Source of the DNA: Paraburkholderia gardini
GTDB lineage: Bacteria > Pseudomonadota > Gammaproteobacteria > Burkholderiales > Burkholderiaceae
Reading direction: 5' to 3'
NCBI RefSeq assembly: GCF_907164575.1
Contig: NZ_CAJQYY010000013.1
Coordinates: 90,938 to 154,937, forward strand
Length of the DNA stretch: 64,000 bases
Part shown: positions 34,349 to 42,068 of the stretch, in pieces
How the letters are laid out: each line of letters begins with the position of its first letter
Numbering within the stretch: position 1 is the stretch's first letter
Translations under genes and position numbers: made by a program
The notes under the pieces: model-generated
What the model was told of the DNA's origin: nothing
Seen by the model: only the letters and a program-made list of their open reading frames with translations
Databases searched by the model: none

Positions 34349-36658
34349 ATGAGAAGAAATCGTATGGCATTGCGTCGCGTCGCCACGGCGCTGCTGGTTG
34401 CTGGATTGATCACCTCGCAGATCGCACACGCACAGGTGACCCTCAACTTCGTCAACGCGGACATCGACCAGGTGGCCAAAGCGATTGGCGCTGCAACCGG
34501 AAAAACGATCATCGTCGACCCACGCGTCAAGGGTCAGCTGAACCTCGTTTCCGAAAATTCCGTTCCTGAAGATCAGGCGTTGAAGACGTTGCAGTCCGCG
34601 TTGCGAATGCAGGGTTTCGCACTGGTTCAGGATCATGGGGTGCTGAAGGTCGTGCCCGAAGCCGACGCCAAGCTGCAAGGCGTGCCGACCTATGTCGGCA
34701 ACGCGCCGGCCGCGCGCGGCGACCAGGTGGTGACCCAGGTCTTCCAGCTGAAGAACGAATCGGCGAACAACCTGCTACCGGTGCTGCGTCCGCTGATTTC
34801 GCCGAACAACACGATTGCCGCCTATCCGGCCAATAACACGCTGATCGTTACCGATTACGCGGACAACGTACGCCGTATCGCGCAGATCATCGCGGGTGTC
34901 GACACCGCCGCGGGCCAGCAGATTCTGGTCGTGCCGCTGAAAAACGCCAACGCGCTCGATATCGCGACGCAGCTTTCGAAGATGCTCGATCCGGGCGCGA
35001 TCGGCAGCACGGATGCCACGTTGAAAGTGTCCGTCACCGCCGATCCGCGCACCAATTCGCTGCTGCTTCGCGCATCGAACATGCAGCGGCTCGCGGCGGC
35101 GAAGACACTCGCCCAGCAGCTCGACGCGCCGAGCAGCGCGCCCGGCAACATGCACGTCGTGGCGCTGCGCAACGCGGACGCGACAAAGCTCGCGAAGACC
35201 TTGCGCGGGATGCTTGGCAAGGGTGGCGACACCGGCTCGTCGTCGGGTTCGAATGAAGCGAATTCGTTCAACCAGAACGGCGGCGGCGGCGTGTCGGGCA
35301 GCAATTCGACGGGCACGGCGGGCACGCCGCCGCTGCCGTCGGGCGGACTCGGAAACAGCTCGATGGGCTCGCCGATGGGCGGCAGTGGCGGAGGATACGG
35401 CGCGAATGGCAATTCCGGTTCCGGCGGCCTGCTCGGCGGCGACAAGGACAAGAGCGACGACAACCAGCCGGGCGGCATGATCCAGGCGGACGCCGCGACC
35501 AACTCGCTGATCATCACGGCGTCCGAGCCGGTGTACCGCAACCTGCGCGCGGTGATCGACCAGCTCGACGCGCGGCGCGCGCAGGTTTATATCGAGGCGC
35601 TGATCGTCGAGCTCAACTCGAACACGAACGCCAATCTCGGCATTCAGTGGCAGGTCGCGAACAATTCGGTCTATGCCGGCACGAACCTGTCGACTGGCGC
35701 GAGCAACAGCATCATCAACCTGACGGCGGCGGCCGCGGCGACCGGCGCCACGGGCGGTCTCGCCGGAGCGCTCGCGGGCCAGCAGCTCCAGCAGGGGCTC
35801 AACGTCGGCTGGATTCACAACATTTTCGGCGTGCAGGGACTCGGCGCGCTGTTGCAGGCGCTGTCGCAGACCGCCGACGCGAACGTGCTGTCGACGCCTA
35901 ACCTCATCACGCTCGACAACGAGGAAGCCAAGATCGTCGTCGGCACGAACATACCGATCCAGACGGGTTCGTATTCGAACCTCACGAGCGGCACGGCGAG
36001 CTCGGCGTTCAATACCTACGACCGCGTCGACGTCGGTCTGACGCTGCACGTCAAGCCGCAGATCACCGACGGCGGGATTCTCAAGCTGCAGCTCTACACG
36101 GAAGACTCGGCGATCGTGAACGGCACGACCAACGCGACGACCAATCCGGCGGGCCCCGAGTTCACCAAGCGTTCGATCCAGTCGACAGTGCTCGCCGATA
36201 ACGGCGAAATCATCGTGCTGGGCGGCCTGATGCAGGACAACTACCAGGTCAGCAACAGCAAGGTGCCGCTGCTCGGTGATATCCCGTGGATCGGCCAGCT
36301 ATTCCGTTCGGAGCAGAAGAACCGCAACAAGACCAACCTGATGGTGTTCCTGCGTCCCGTGATCATCAACGATCGGGACACAGCGCAGGCCGTGACGTCA
36401 AACCGCTATGACTACATCCAGGGCGTGCAGGGCGCGTACAAACAGGACAACAACCTGATCAAGGACAATGATGATCCGGTCGTTCCGCCGATGCCGATCG
36501 GCCCCAGCCAGGGCGGCACGCCCGCGCTGAACCTGTTCGATCTCGACCAGATGCGTCGTCAGCAGATGGCGCCGCCGCCGGCCGCCGCTCCGGCGCCTGT
36601 TCCCGCGCCGGCGAATGGCGCGGCGCGGAGCATCCAGTCGCCGGGAGCGCGTCCGTGA
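34349..36658 (+). CDS. gspD: Type II secretion outer-membrane secretin GspD
   Basis: A 769-residue secretin, the gated outer-membrane channel of the type II secretion system. A signal peptide is followed by N0 (VTLNFVNADIDQVAKAIG) and the N1-N3 repeats; N3 carries a long Gly/Ser/Asn-rich insertion (about 295-370). The secretin domain includes VPLLGDIPWIGQLFR. The Pro/Ala-rich C-terminus may be the pilotin-binding S domain. Starts at 34349 and 34364 are both possible; GAGAAG precedes the latter. The stop overlaps gspE by 4 bases. Confidence 0.95.
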   Translation: MRRNRMALRRVATALLVAGLITSQIAHAQVTLNFVNADIDQVAKAIGAATGKTIIVDPRVKGQLNLVSENSVPEDQALKTLQSALRMQGFALVQDHGVLKVVPEADAKLQGVPTYVGNAPAARGDQVVTQVFQLKNESANNLLPVLRPLISPNNTIAAYPANNTLIVTDYADNVRRIAQIIAGVDTAAGQQILVVPLKNANALDIATQLSKMLDPGAIGSTDATLKVSVTADPRTNSLLLRASNMQRLAAAKTLAQQLDAPSSAPGNMHVVALRNADATKLAKTLRGMLGKGGDTGSSSGSNEANSFNQNGGGGVSGSNSTGTAGTPPLPSGGLGNSSMGSPMGGSGGGYGANGNSGSGGLLGGDKDKSDDNQPGGMIQADAATNSLIITASEPVYRNLRAVIDQLDARRAQVYIEALIVELNSNTNANLGIQWQVANNSVYAGTNLSTGASNSIINLTAAAAATGATGGLAGALAGQQLQQGLNVGWIHNIFGVQGLGALLQALSQTADANVLSTPNLITLDNEEAKIVVGTNIPIQTGSYSNLTSGTASSAFNTYDRVDVGLTLHVKPQITDGGILKLQLYTEDSAIVNGTTNATTNPAGPEFTKRSIQSTVLADNGEIIVLGGLMQDNYQVSNSKVPLLGDIPWIGQLFRSEQKNRNKTNLMVFLRPVIINDRDTAQAVTSNRYDYIQGVQGAYKQDNNLIKDNDDPVVPPMPIGPSQGGTPALNLFDLDQMRRQQMAPPPAAAPAPVPAPANGAARSIQSPGARP

Positions 36659-38169
36659 CGCAGGCGCCTGCCCAGCCACCGCATCGCGCTCCCGGCGGCG
36701 ATCCGGCTGGCGAGCGCGAGGCGCCCTCGCCGCTCGCCGCGCGGCTCGTGCCGTACGGCTTCGCGAAGAGCGGCCAGATTCTCGTCGCGCATCAGCACGC
36801 GGACGGCCTCGAAGTCTGGATCAGCGATCGCACGACCGATGCGGCGCTCGCGGAAGTCGCGCGCAATTTCGGCGCGCTTTCGGTGGTGCGCCTGTCTGCC
36901 GACGAACTCGCGCAGGCGATCAATCAGGCGTACGCGCGTCAGGATGGCAGCGCGGCACAGGTGGTCGGCGAAGTGGAAGGCGAAGTCGATCTGTCGCGCC
37001 TGATGCAGGAGATTCCTGAAGTCGAGGATCTGCTGGAATCCGAAGACGACGCGCCGATCATCCGCATGATCAACGCGCTCCTTACGCAGGCCGCGCGCGA
37101 ACAGGCGTCGGATATTCACATCGAGCCATTCGAGACGTCTTCGGTGGTGCGGTTTCGTGTCGACGGCACGTTGCGCGACGTCGTGCGTCCGAAGAAGGCG
37201 CTGCACGGCGCGCTGATCTCGCGCATCAAGATCATGGCGCAGCTCGATATCGCCGAGAAACGTCTGCCGCAGGATGGCCGCATCACGCTGCGCGTCGGCG
37301 GCCGGCCGGTCGACGTGCGCGTCTCGACGCTGCCGACCGGCCACGGTGAGCGCGCGGTGCTGCGTCTGCTGGAAAAAGACGCGGCGCGGCTGAATCTCGA
37401 AGCGCTTGGCATGCCCGCCGACACGCTCGTGAAATTCGACAGGCTGATCGGGCGTCCGCACGGCATCGTGCTCGTGACGGGCCCGACCGGCTCCGGCAAG
37501 ACGACGACGCTGTACGCATCGATGTTGCGGCTCGAGACGGCCACGACGAACATCATGACCGTCGAGGATCCGATCGAATACGACCTGCCCAGCATTGGCC
37601 AGACGCAGGTCAACGAGCGGATCGGCATGACCTTCGCGCGCGCGTTGCGCTCGATTCTGCGGCAGGACCCGGACGTCATCATGATCGGTGAAATCCGCGA
37701 CCTCGAAACCGCGCAGATCGCGGTGCAGGCATCGCTGACCGGTCACCTCGTGCTGGCGACGTTGCACACGAACGACGCGGCATCGGCGGTCACGCGTCTC
37801 ACCGACATGGGCGTCGAGCCGTATCTGCTCGCGTCGTCGCTGCTGGGCGTGCTCGCGCAGCGGCTCGTGCGGCGGCTGTGCCCGGCGTGCAAGGAAGAAC
37901 GCGTCGAAGAAGACGGCAGCGTGCGCTGGCATCCGGTCGGCTGCGACAAGTGCGGCCACTCCGGTTATGCAGGACGTCGCGGCGTGTACGAACTGCTGCT
38001 CGTCGACGAGTCGATTCGCGGGCTGATTCACCGCAACGCCGCCGATGCGGAAATTCTCGAAACGGGCCGCGCGCAGGGTATGCGCACGCTGCGCGAGGAT
38101 GGCGACCGCTGGCTCGAATCCGGGCTGACGTCGCTCGAGGAAGTGATTCGCGTGACGGGCGGAGTGTAA
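36655..38169 (+). CDS. gspE: Type II secretion ATPase GspE
   Basis: A 504-residue cytoplasmic hexameric ATPase that powers pseudopilus assembly. It has an N1E-like N-terminal domain, Walker A GPTGSGKT (276-283), the Asp box after it, Walker B VIMIGEIRDLETA (341-353) and the zinc-binding tetracysteine Cys409/412/430/433. The GTG start overlaps the gspD stop (GTGA). All catalytic motifs are intact. Confidence 0.96.
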   Translation: MTQAPAQPPHRAPGGDPAGEREAPSPLAARLVPYGFAKSGQILVAHQHADGLEVWISDRTTDAALAEVARNFGALSVVRLSADELAQAINQAYARQDGSAAQVVGEVEGEVDLSRLMQEIPEVEDLLESEDDAPIIRMINALLTQAAREQASDIHIEPFETSSVVRFRVDGTLRDVVRPKKALHGALISRIKIMAQLDIAEKRLPQDGRITLRVGGRPVDVRVSTLPTGHGERAVLRLLEKDAARLNLEALGMPADTLVKFDRLIGRPHGIVLVTGPTGSGKTTTLYASMLRLETATTNIMTVEDPIEYDLPSIGQTQVNERIGMTFARALRSILRQDPDVIMIGEIRDLETAQIAVQASLTGHLVLATLHTNDAASAVTRLTDMGVEPYLLASSLLGVLAQRLVRRLCPACKEERVEEDGSVRWHPVGCDKCGHSGYAGRRGVYELLLVDESIRGLIHRNAADAEILETGRAQGMRTLREDGDRWLESGLTSLEEVIRVTGGV

Positions 38170-38173
38170 ACAC

Positions 38174-39391
38174 ATGCCAGCGTTCCGCTTCGAAGCGATC
38201 GATGCGTCCGGCAAGGCGCAAAAAGGCGTGCTCGACGCCGACAGCGCCCGCGGCGCACGCACGCAGTTGCGCACGCAGGGATTGACGCCGCTCGTCGTCG
38301 AACCTGCCGCGACGCGCACGCGCGGCGAACGCAACCAGCGTCTGTCGCTCGGGCGCCGGCTGTCGCAACGCGAGCAGGCGATTCTCACGCGACAGCTGGC
38401 GAGCCTGCTGATCGCCGGGCTGCCGCTCGACGAAGCGCTCTCCGTGCTGACCGAGCAGTCCGAGCGCGACTACATCCGCGAGCTGATGGCGTCGATTCGC
38501 GCCGAAGTGCTCGGCGGTCATTCGCTCGCCAATGCGCTTTCGCAGCATCCGCGCGATTTTCCCGAGATCTATCGCGCGCTCGTTTCGGCCGGCGAACATA
38601 CCGGCAGGCTCGGCCTCGTGCTGTCGCGCCTCGCCGACTACATCGAGCAGCGTAACGCGCTCAAGCAGAAGATCGTGCTGGCGTTCACGTATCCGGCGGT
38701 CGTCACGATCATCGCGTTCGGTATCGTCACGTTCCTGCTGAGTTACGTCGTGCCACAGGTCGTGAACGTGTTCGCGAACACGAAGCAACAACTGCCGTTT
38801 CTCACCATCATGATGATGGCGCTCTCCAGTTTCGTGCGGCACTGGTGGTGGGCGGTGCTGATCGCGCTCGTGGTCGCGATCTACATCGCGCGTTCGATTC
38901 TTGCGCAGCCCGGGCCACGTCTCACGTTCGACCGCTGGCTGCTCACGGCGCCGCTCTTCGGCAAACTCGTGCGCGGCTACAACACCGTGCGCTTCGCGAG
39001 CACGCTCGCCATCCTGACGGCTGCCGGCGTGCCGATCCTGCGCGCACTGCAGGCCGCGAGCGAAACGCTCAGCAACAAGGCGATGCGCCTGAACATCGAC
39101 GACGCGATCGTGCGCGTGCGCGAAGGCACGTCGCTGTCGCGCGCGTTAGGGAATACGAAGACGTTTCCGCCGGTGCTGGTTCACCTGATCCGTTCCGGCG
39201 AAGCGACGGGCGATGTCACCACGATGCTCGACCGCGCAGCCGACGGCGAATCGCGCGAACTCGAACGAAGGACGATGTTTCTGACGAGCCTGCTCGAACC
39301 GCTGCTGATTCTCGCGATGGGCGGCGTGGTGCTCGTGATCGTGCTGGCGGTGATGATGCCGATCATCGAACTGAACAATCTGGTTCAGTGA
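38174..39391 (+). CDS. gspF: Type II secretion inner-membrane platform protein GspF
   Basis: A 405-residue polytopic protein with two T2SSF domains (about 70-190 and 270-395) and three membrane helices (about 168-190, 220-240, 375-398). PAFRFEAIDASGKAQKG at the N-terminus is typical. GspF anchors GspE and the pseudopilus at the inner membrane. It starts 4 bases after gspE ends. The reversed gspC gene follows. Confidence 0.95.
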   Translation: MPAFRFEAIDASGKAQKGVLDADSARGARTQLRTQGLTPLVVEPAATRTRGERNQRLSLGRRLSQREQAILTRQLASLLIAGLPLDEALSVLTEQSERDYIRELMASIRAEVLGGHSLANALSQHPRDFPEIYRALVSAGEHTGRLGLVLSRLADYIEQRNALKQKIVLAFTYPAVVTIIAFGIVTFLLSYVVPQVVNVFANTKQQLPFLTIMMMALSSFVRHWWWAVLIALVVAIYIARSILAQPGPRLTFDRWLLTAPLFGKLVRGYNTVRFASTLAILTAAGVPILRALQAASETLSNKAMRLNIDDAIVRVREGTSLSRALGNTKTFPPVLVHLIRSGEATGDVTTMLDRAADGESRELERRTMFLTSLLEPLLILAMGGVVLVIVLAVMMPIIELNNLVQ

Positions 39392-39439
39392 GCGGTGGAC
39401 ATTGAAAACGCGGGGCGGGCATCGAGGCCGCGCTGAAAG

Positions 39440-39859
39440 CTAGCGGACGTAGATGGTAGGGCCGGGCGCGTTGGCGGGCAGGAATACTTCGGAACGTGCC
39501 CCGTTGCGATCGATGATGATCGAGCGTGTGCGGACTTCCGAGAGTTTCGCGCCTTGCATGATCGTGCTGCCGAGCGATACGGCATGCGGCGGCTCATCGC
39601 CGGTGCTGATGATTGCCGCGGCGCCTTCGCGTAGCGCGAGGATGCCGAAGAGACGCACGTCCTGATTCGTGTTGCGCGTGAGCTTTCCGCCGAAGAGCGT
39701 GGCGGCCTGTTCGACCGAGACAGGCGGAAGTGCTGCAGCCGCCGCCGGACCGGGCCGATGCGCGGTGAGCGTGACGACCCACCAGGTCAGCGTCGCGCAG
39801 AAAACGGCGAAGAGCGCGAGTGACAGGAGGCGTGTTTGAGGTGCATTCATGCGCGTCAT
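39440..39859 (-). CDS. gspC: Type II secretion inner-membrane protein GspC (reverse strand)
   Basis: A 139-residue protein with one N-terminal membrane helix (about 12-32) and a periplasmic HR domain (about 45-135; LFGILALREGAAAIIS, then EVFLPA). It couples the inner-membrane platform to GspD. It is short because it lacks the C-terminal PDZ or coiled-coil domain of many GspC proteins. It lies on the strand opposite to all other gsp genes, between gspF and gspG; I recall this inversion in Burkholderia gsp clusters. The start may be 39859 or 39850; neither has a good ribosome-binding site. Confidence 0.88.
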   Translation of the reverse strand: MTRMNAPQTRLLSLALFAVFCATLTWWVVTLTAHRPGPAAAAALPPVSVEQAATLFGGKLTRNTNQDVRLFGILALREGAAAIISTGDEPPHAVSLGSTIMQGAKLSEVRTRSIIIDRNGARSEVFLPANAPGPTIYVR

Positions 39860-39884
39860 TGTACGGACTATTGTGAAATTTGCG

Positions 39885-39908
39885 TGGAGTTGAAACCCTT
39901 CAACTCCA
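39885..39908. promoter_or_regulatory. Inverted repeat in the gspC-gspG divergent gap
   Basis: A perfect 10-bp inverted repeat, TGGAGTTGAA and TTCAACTCCA, with a 4-base centre lies 26-49 bases upstream of the gspC start at 39859 and about 115 upstream of gspG. It could be an operator controlling both directions or an mRNA hairpin in the gspC leader. Confidence 0.45.
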
Positions 39909-40020
39909 TGACATTAGAATGACTTGCCGGGTCTGACTCCCGGCGATGAATCGCGGAATATTCACCGCATCGGACGCCGTCCGGTGCATCGATACATTTT
40001 ATGGAACGAGGTAGCAAGCT

Positions 40021-40485
40021 ATGCAGATGTGGACCACACGCCGCTCCGAAATCATGGGGCCGCGCGCCCGCCGTCAACGCGGGTTCACGTTAATTGAAAT
40101 CATGGTGGTCATCGCGATCCTCGGCATTCTTGCCGCGCTGATTGTGCCGAAGATCATGAGTCGTCCGGACGAAGCACGTCGCGTCGCGGCGAAGCAGGAC
40201 ATCGGCACCGTGATGCAGGCGATGAAGCTCTACCGGCTCGACAACGGGCGTTATCCGACGCAGGAACAGGGTCTGCATGCGCTGATAGAAAAGCCGTCGA
40301 CCGACCCCGTGCCGAACAACTGGAAAGACGGGGGTTACCTGGAGCGTTTGCCGAACGATCCGTGGGGCAACGCGTATCAGTATCTGAATCCGGGCGTGCA
40401 TGGTGAGATCGACGTGTTCAGCTACGGCGCCGACGGCAAGGCGGGCGGCGAAGGCAACGATTCCGACGTCGGTTCCTGGCAATAA
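40021..40485 (+). CDS. gspG: Major pseudopilin GspG
   Basis: A 154-residue major pseudopilin. The prepilin peptidase site is Gly21/Phe22 in QRGFTLIEIMVVIAILG, with Glu at +5. The C-terminal part contains the conserved YPTQEQGL, LPNDPWGNAYQY and SYGADGK segments that coordinate calcium in this family. GAGG lies ten bases before the start. It opens the pseudopilin block gspG-H-I-J-K and likely has its own promoter, since gspC is reversed. Confidence 0.96.
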   Translation: MQMWTTRRSEIMGPRARRQRGFTLIEIMVVIAILGILAALIVPKIMSRPDEARRVAAKQDIGTVMQAMKLYRLDNGRYPTQEQGLHALIEKPSTDPVPNNWKDGGYLERLPNDPWGNAYQYLNPGVHGEIDVFSYGADGKAGGEGNDSDVGSWQ

Positions 40486-40497
40486 CCGGCCGACTGT

Positions 40498-40971
40498 ATG
40501 AAGGCGATCCGTCCGGGGACGCGCGCGTCCGGCTTCACGTTGCTGGAGATGCTGGTGGTGCTGGTGATTGCCGGCCTGCTGGTGTCGCTGGCATCGCTGT
40601 CGCTCACGCGCAATCCGCGCACGGATCTGAATGAGGAAGCACAACGTCTTGCGCTGCTGTTCGAATCGGCCGGCGACGAAGCGCAGGTCCGCGCGCGTCC
40701 CGTCGCGTGGCGGCCGCTCGATGGCGGCTATCGCTTCGACGTGCGCACCGATGACGGATGGCGTCCACTGCGTGACGACCTGCTGGGACCGCGTCGCTGG
40801 GAAGGTGGTGTGACGGGCGTGTCGATCAGCTATCCGGGTTCGGACCAGCGATCCGACCGGATTGTTTTTGGCACGGAGAGCATCGATGCGCCGGTGCAGG
40901 TCACGCTTTTTTCTTCCGCGGGGCGCGCGACCATCGTCGGCACGGGCAATGGCCGGTATGAGGTGCATTGA
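40498..40971 (+). CDS. gspH: Minor pseudopilin GspH
   Basis: A 157-residue minor pseudopilin with a short leader and cleavage at Gly12/Phe13 (ASGFTLLEMLVVLVIAGLL), Glu at +5. The soluble domain shows the GspH pattern of alternating strands with RPVAWRPLDGGYRF. It lies 12 bases after gspG and is followed closely by gspI. Confidence 0.93.
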   Translation: MKAIRPGTRASGFTLLEMLVVLVIAGLLVSLASLSLTRNPRTDLNEEAQRLALLFESAGDEAQVRARPVAWRPLDGGYRFDVRTDDGWRPLRDDLLGPRRWEGGVTGVSISYPGSDQRSDRIVFGTESIDAPVQVTLFSSAGRATIVGTGNGRYEVH

Positions 40972-40972
40972 G

Positions 40973-41371
40973 ATGCGGCCCTCGGCGCGGGGTGTCGGGC
41001 GATCGCGTGGCTTCACGATGATCGAGGTGCTGGTCGCGCTCGCGATCATCGCGGTTGCGCTTGCTGCGTCATTGCGCGCGGTGGGCAGTCTCGCGACTGG
41101 CGAGGCCGAGCTGCACAAGCGTCTGCTGGCTGGCTGGAGCGCTGACAACACGCTCGCGCAGTTGCGGCTTGCGCACTCGTGGCCCGAGGTGGGCGCGCAT
41201 AGCTTCGACTGTTCGCAGGGCAATCTGCAGCTGATCTGTACCGAGAACGTGAGTGCCACGCCGAATCCGGTTTTCCGGCGTGTCGAAGTGGCGGTGACGA
41301 CACCCGGACGTTCCGGCAATCTGGCCCAGCTGGTGACGGTGATAGCAAATGAAACGAACCGGTCGCTGTGA
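40973..41371 (+). CDS. gspI: Minor pseudopilin GspI
   Basis: A 132-residue minor pseudopilin. The start at 40973 is chosen because GAGGTG lies upstream, within the end of gspH, and because it gives a 13-residue leader before the cleavage site Gly13/Phe14 (RGFTMIEVLVALAIIAVAL). An ATG at 40958 is an alternative. It forms the pseudopilus tip with GspJ and GspK. Its end overlaps the gspJ start by 23 bases. Confidence 0.92.
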   Translation: MRPSARGVGRSRGFTMIEVLVALAIIAVALAASLRAVGSLATGEAELHKRLLAGWSADNTLAQLRLAHSWPEVGAHSFDCSQGNLQLICTENVSATPNPVFRRVEVAVTTPGRSGNLAQLVTVIANETNRSL

Positions 41372-42068
41372 GGGTTGCGCGCGCGGCGTCACGCGGGTGG
41401 GCCGGATGAGTCGTGGGGGGGGCCGCGGTGGCGCGCGCGGTTTTACGCTGATTGAACTGCTGGTGGCGATTGCGATTCTGGCGGTGATTGCGGTGTTGTC
41501 GTGGCGCGGGCTGGACCAGATCGTTCGCGGGCGACAGACGATTACAAACGCGATGGAAGACGAGCGTGTGTTTGCACAGCTGTTCGACCAGATGCGGATC
41601 GACGCCCGTCAGGCTGCATCGGATGACGAGGCTGACGGGGCGGCGGTGAGCATCGGTAGCAGCGTGTTGCAGATTGTGCGAGTGCGTGATGAGGTGGGTG
41701 CTGCGCCTCGGCTGCAGGTGGTGCGGTACCGGATCGTCGATGGACGCGTGATCCGGTATGCGTCGCCGCCGCTTGCGAACGTGGGAGAGTTGCGGCGCGC
41801 GTTGCAGGGTGGCGAGGGAAGCGACTGGAACGCGGTGCCTTTGATGGGCGGGGTGGGGTCGATATCGGCGCGGGTGTATGTCGCGAAGGTGGGGTGGACT
41901 GCGCAGATGAAGGATGTGCAGTCGGCGATTACGAAGTATGACAATGATCTGAAGGTACCCCAGTTGGGGAACGCGCCGTTGCCGCGCTCGGTGACCGGGC
42001 TGGAAGTGAGTATTGGCGCGAAGTCGCTCGCGAGGCCTGTTGTGCGGGTGTTTCTGGTGGGGGAGTGA
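41349..42068 (+). CDS. gspJ: Minor pseudopilin GspJ
   Basis: A 239-residue minor pseudopilin with cleavage at Gly31/Phe32 (ARGFTLIELLVAIAILAV) and Glu at +5. The leader is long and Arg/Gly-rich if translation begins at 41349; a start at 41406 would give a more usual 11-residue leader. The soluble domain includes ARVYVAKVGWT and the terminal RVFLVGE. The stop codon overlaps a possible start at 42068, but the next recognisable pseudopilin begins more than 750 bases later because a repeat element intervenes. Confidence 0.93.
   Translation: MKRTGRCEGCARGVTRVGRMSRGGGRGGARGFTLIELLVAIAILAVIAVLSWRGLDQIVRGRQTITNAMEDERVFAQLFDQMRIDARQAASDDEADGAAVSIGSSVLQIVRVRDEVGAAPRLQVVRYRIVDGRVIRYASPPLANVGELRRALQGGEGSDWNAVPLMGGVGSISARVYVAKVGWTAQMKDVQSAITKYDNDLKVPQLGNAPLPRSVTGLEVSIGAKSLARPVVRVFLVGE

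Noticed and set aside
34775..36049. Open frame of 424 codons antisense to gspD
   Set aside because: Low-complexity Arg/Val-rich shadow of the secretin gene with no start signal.
36559..38388. Long open frame of 609 codons antisense to gspE
   Set aside because: It is the high-GC shadow of gspE, rich in Arg and His and without domains; gspE has all ATPase motifs.
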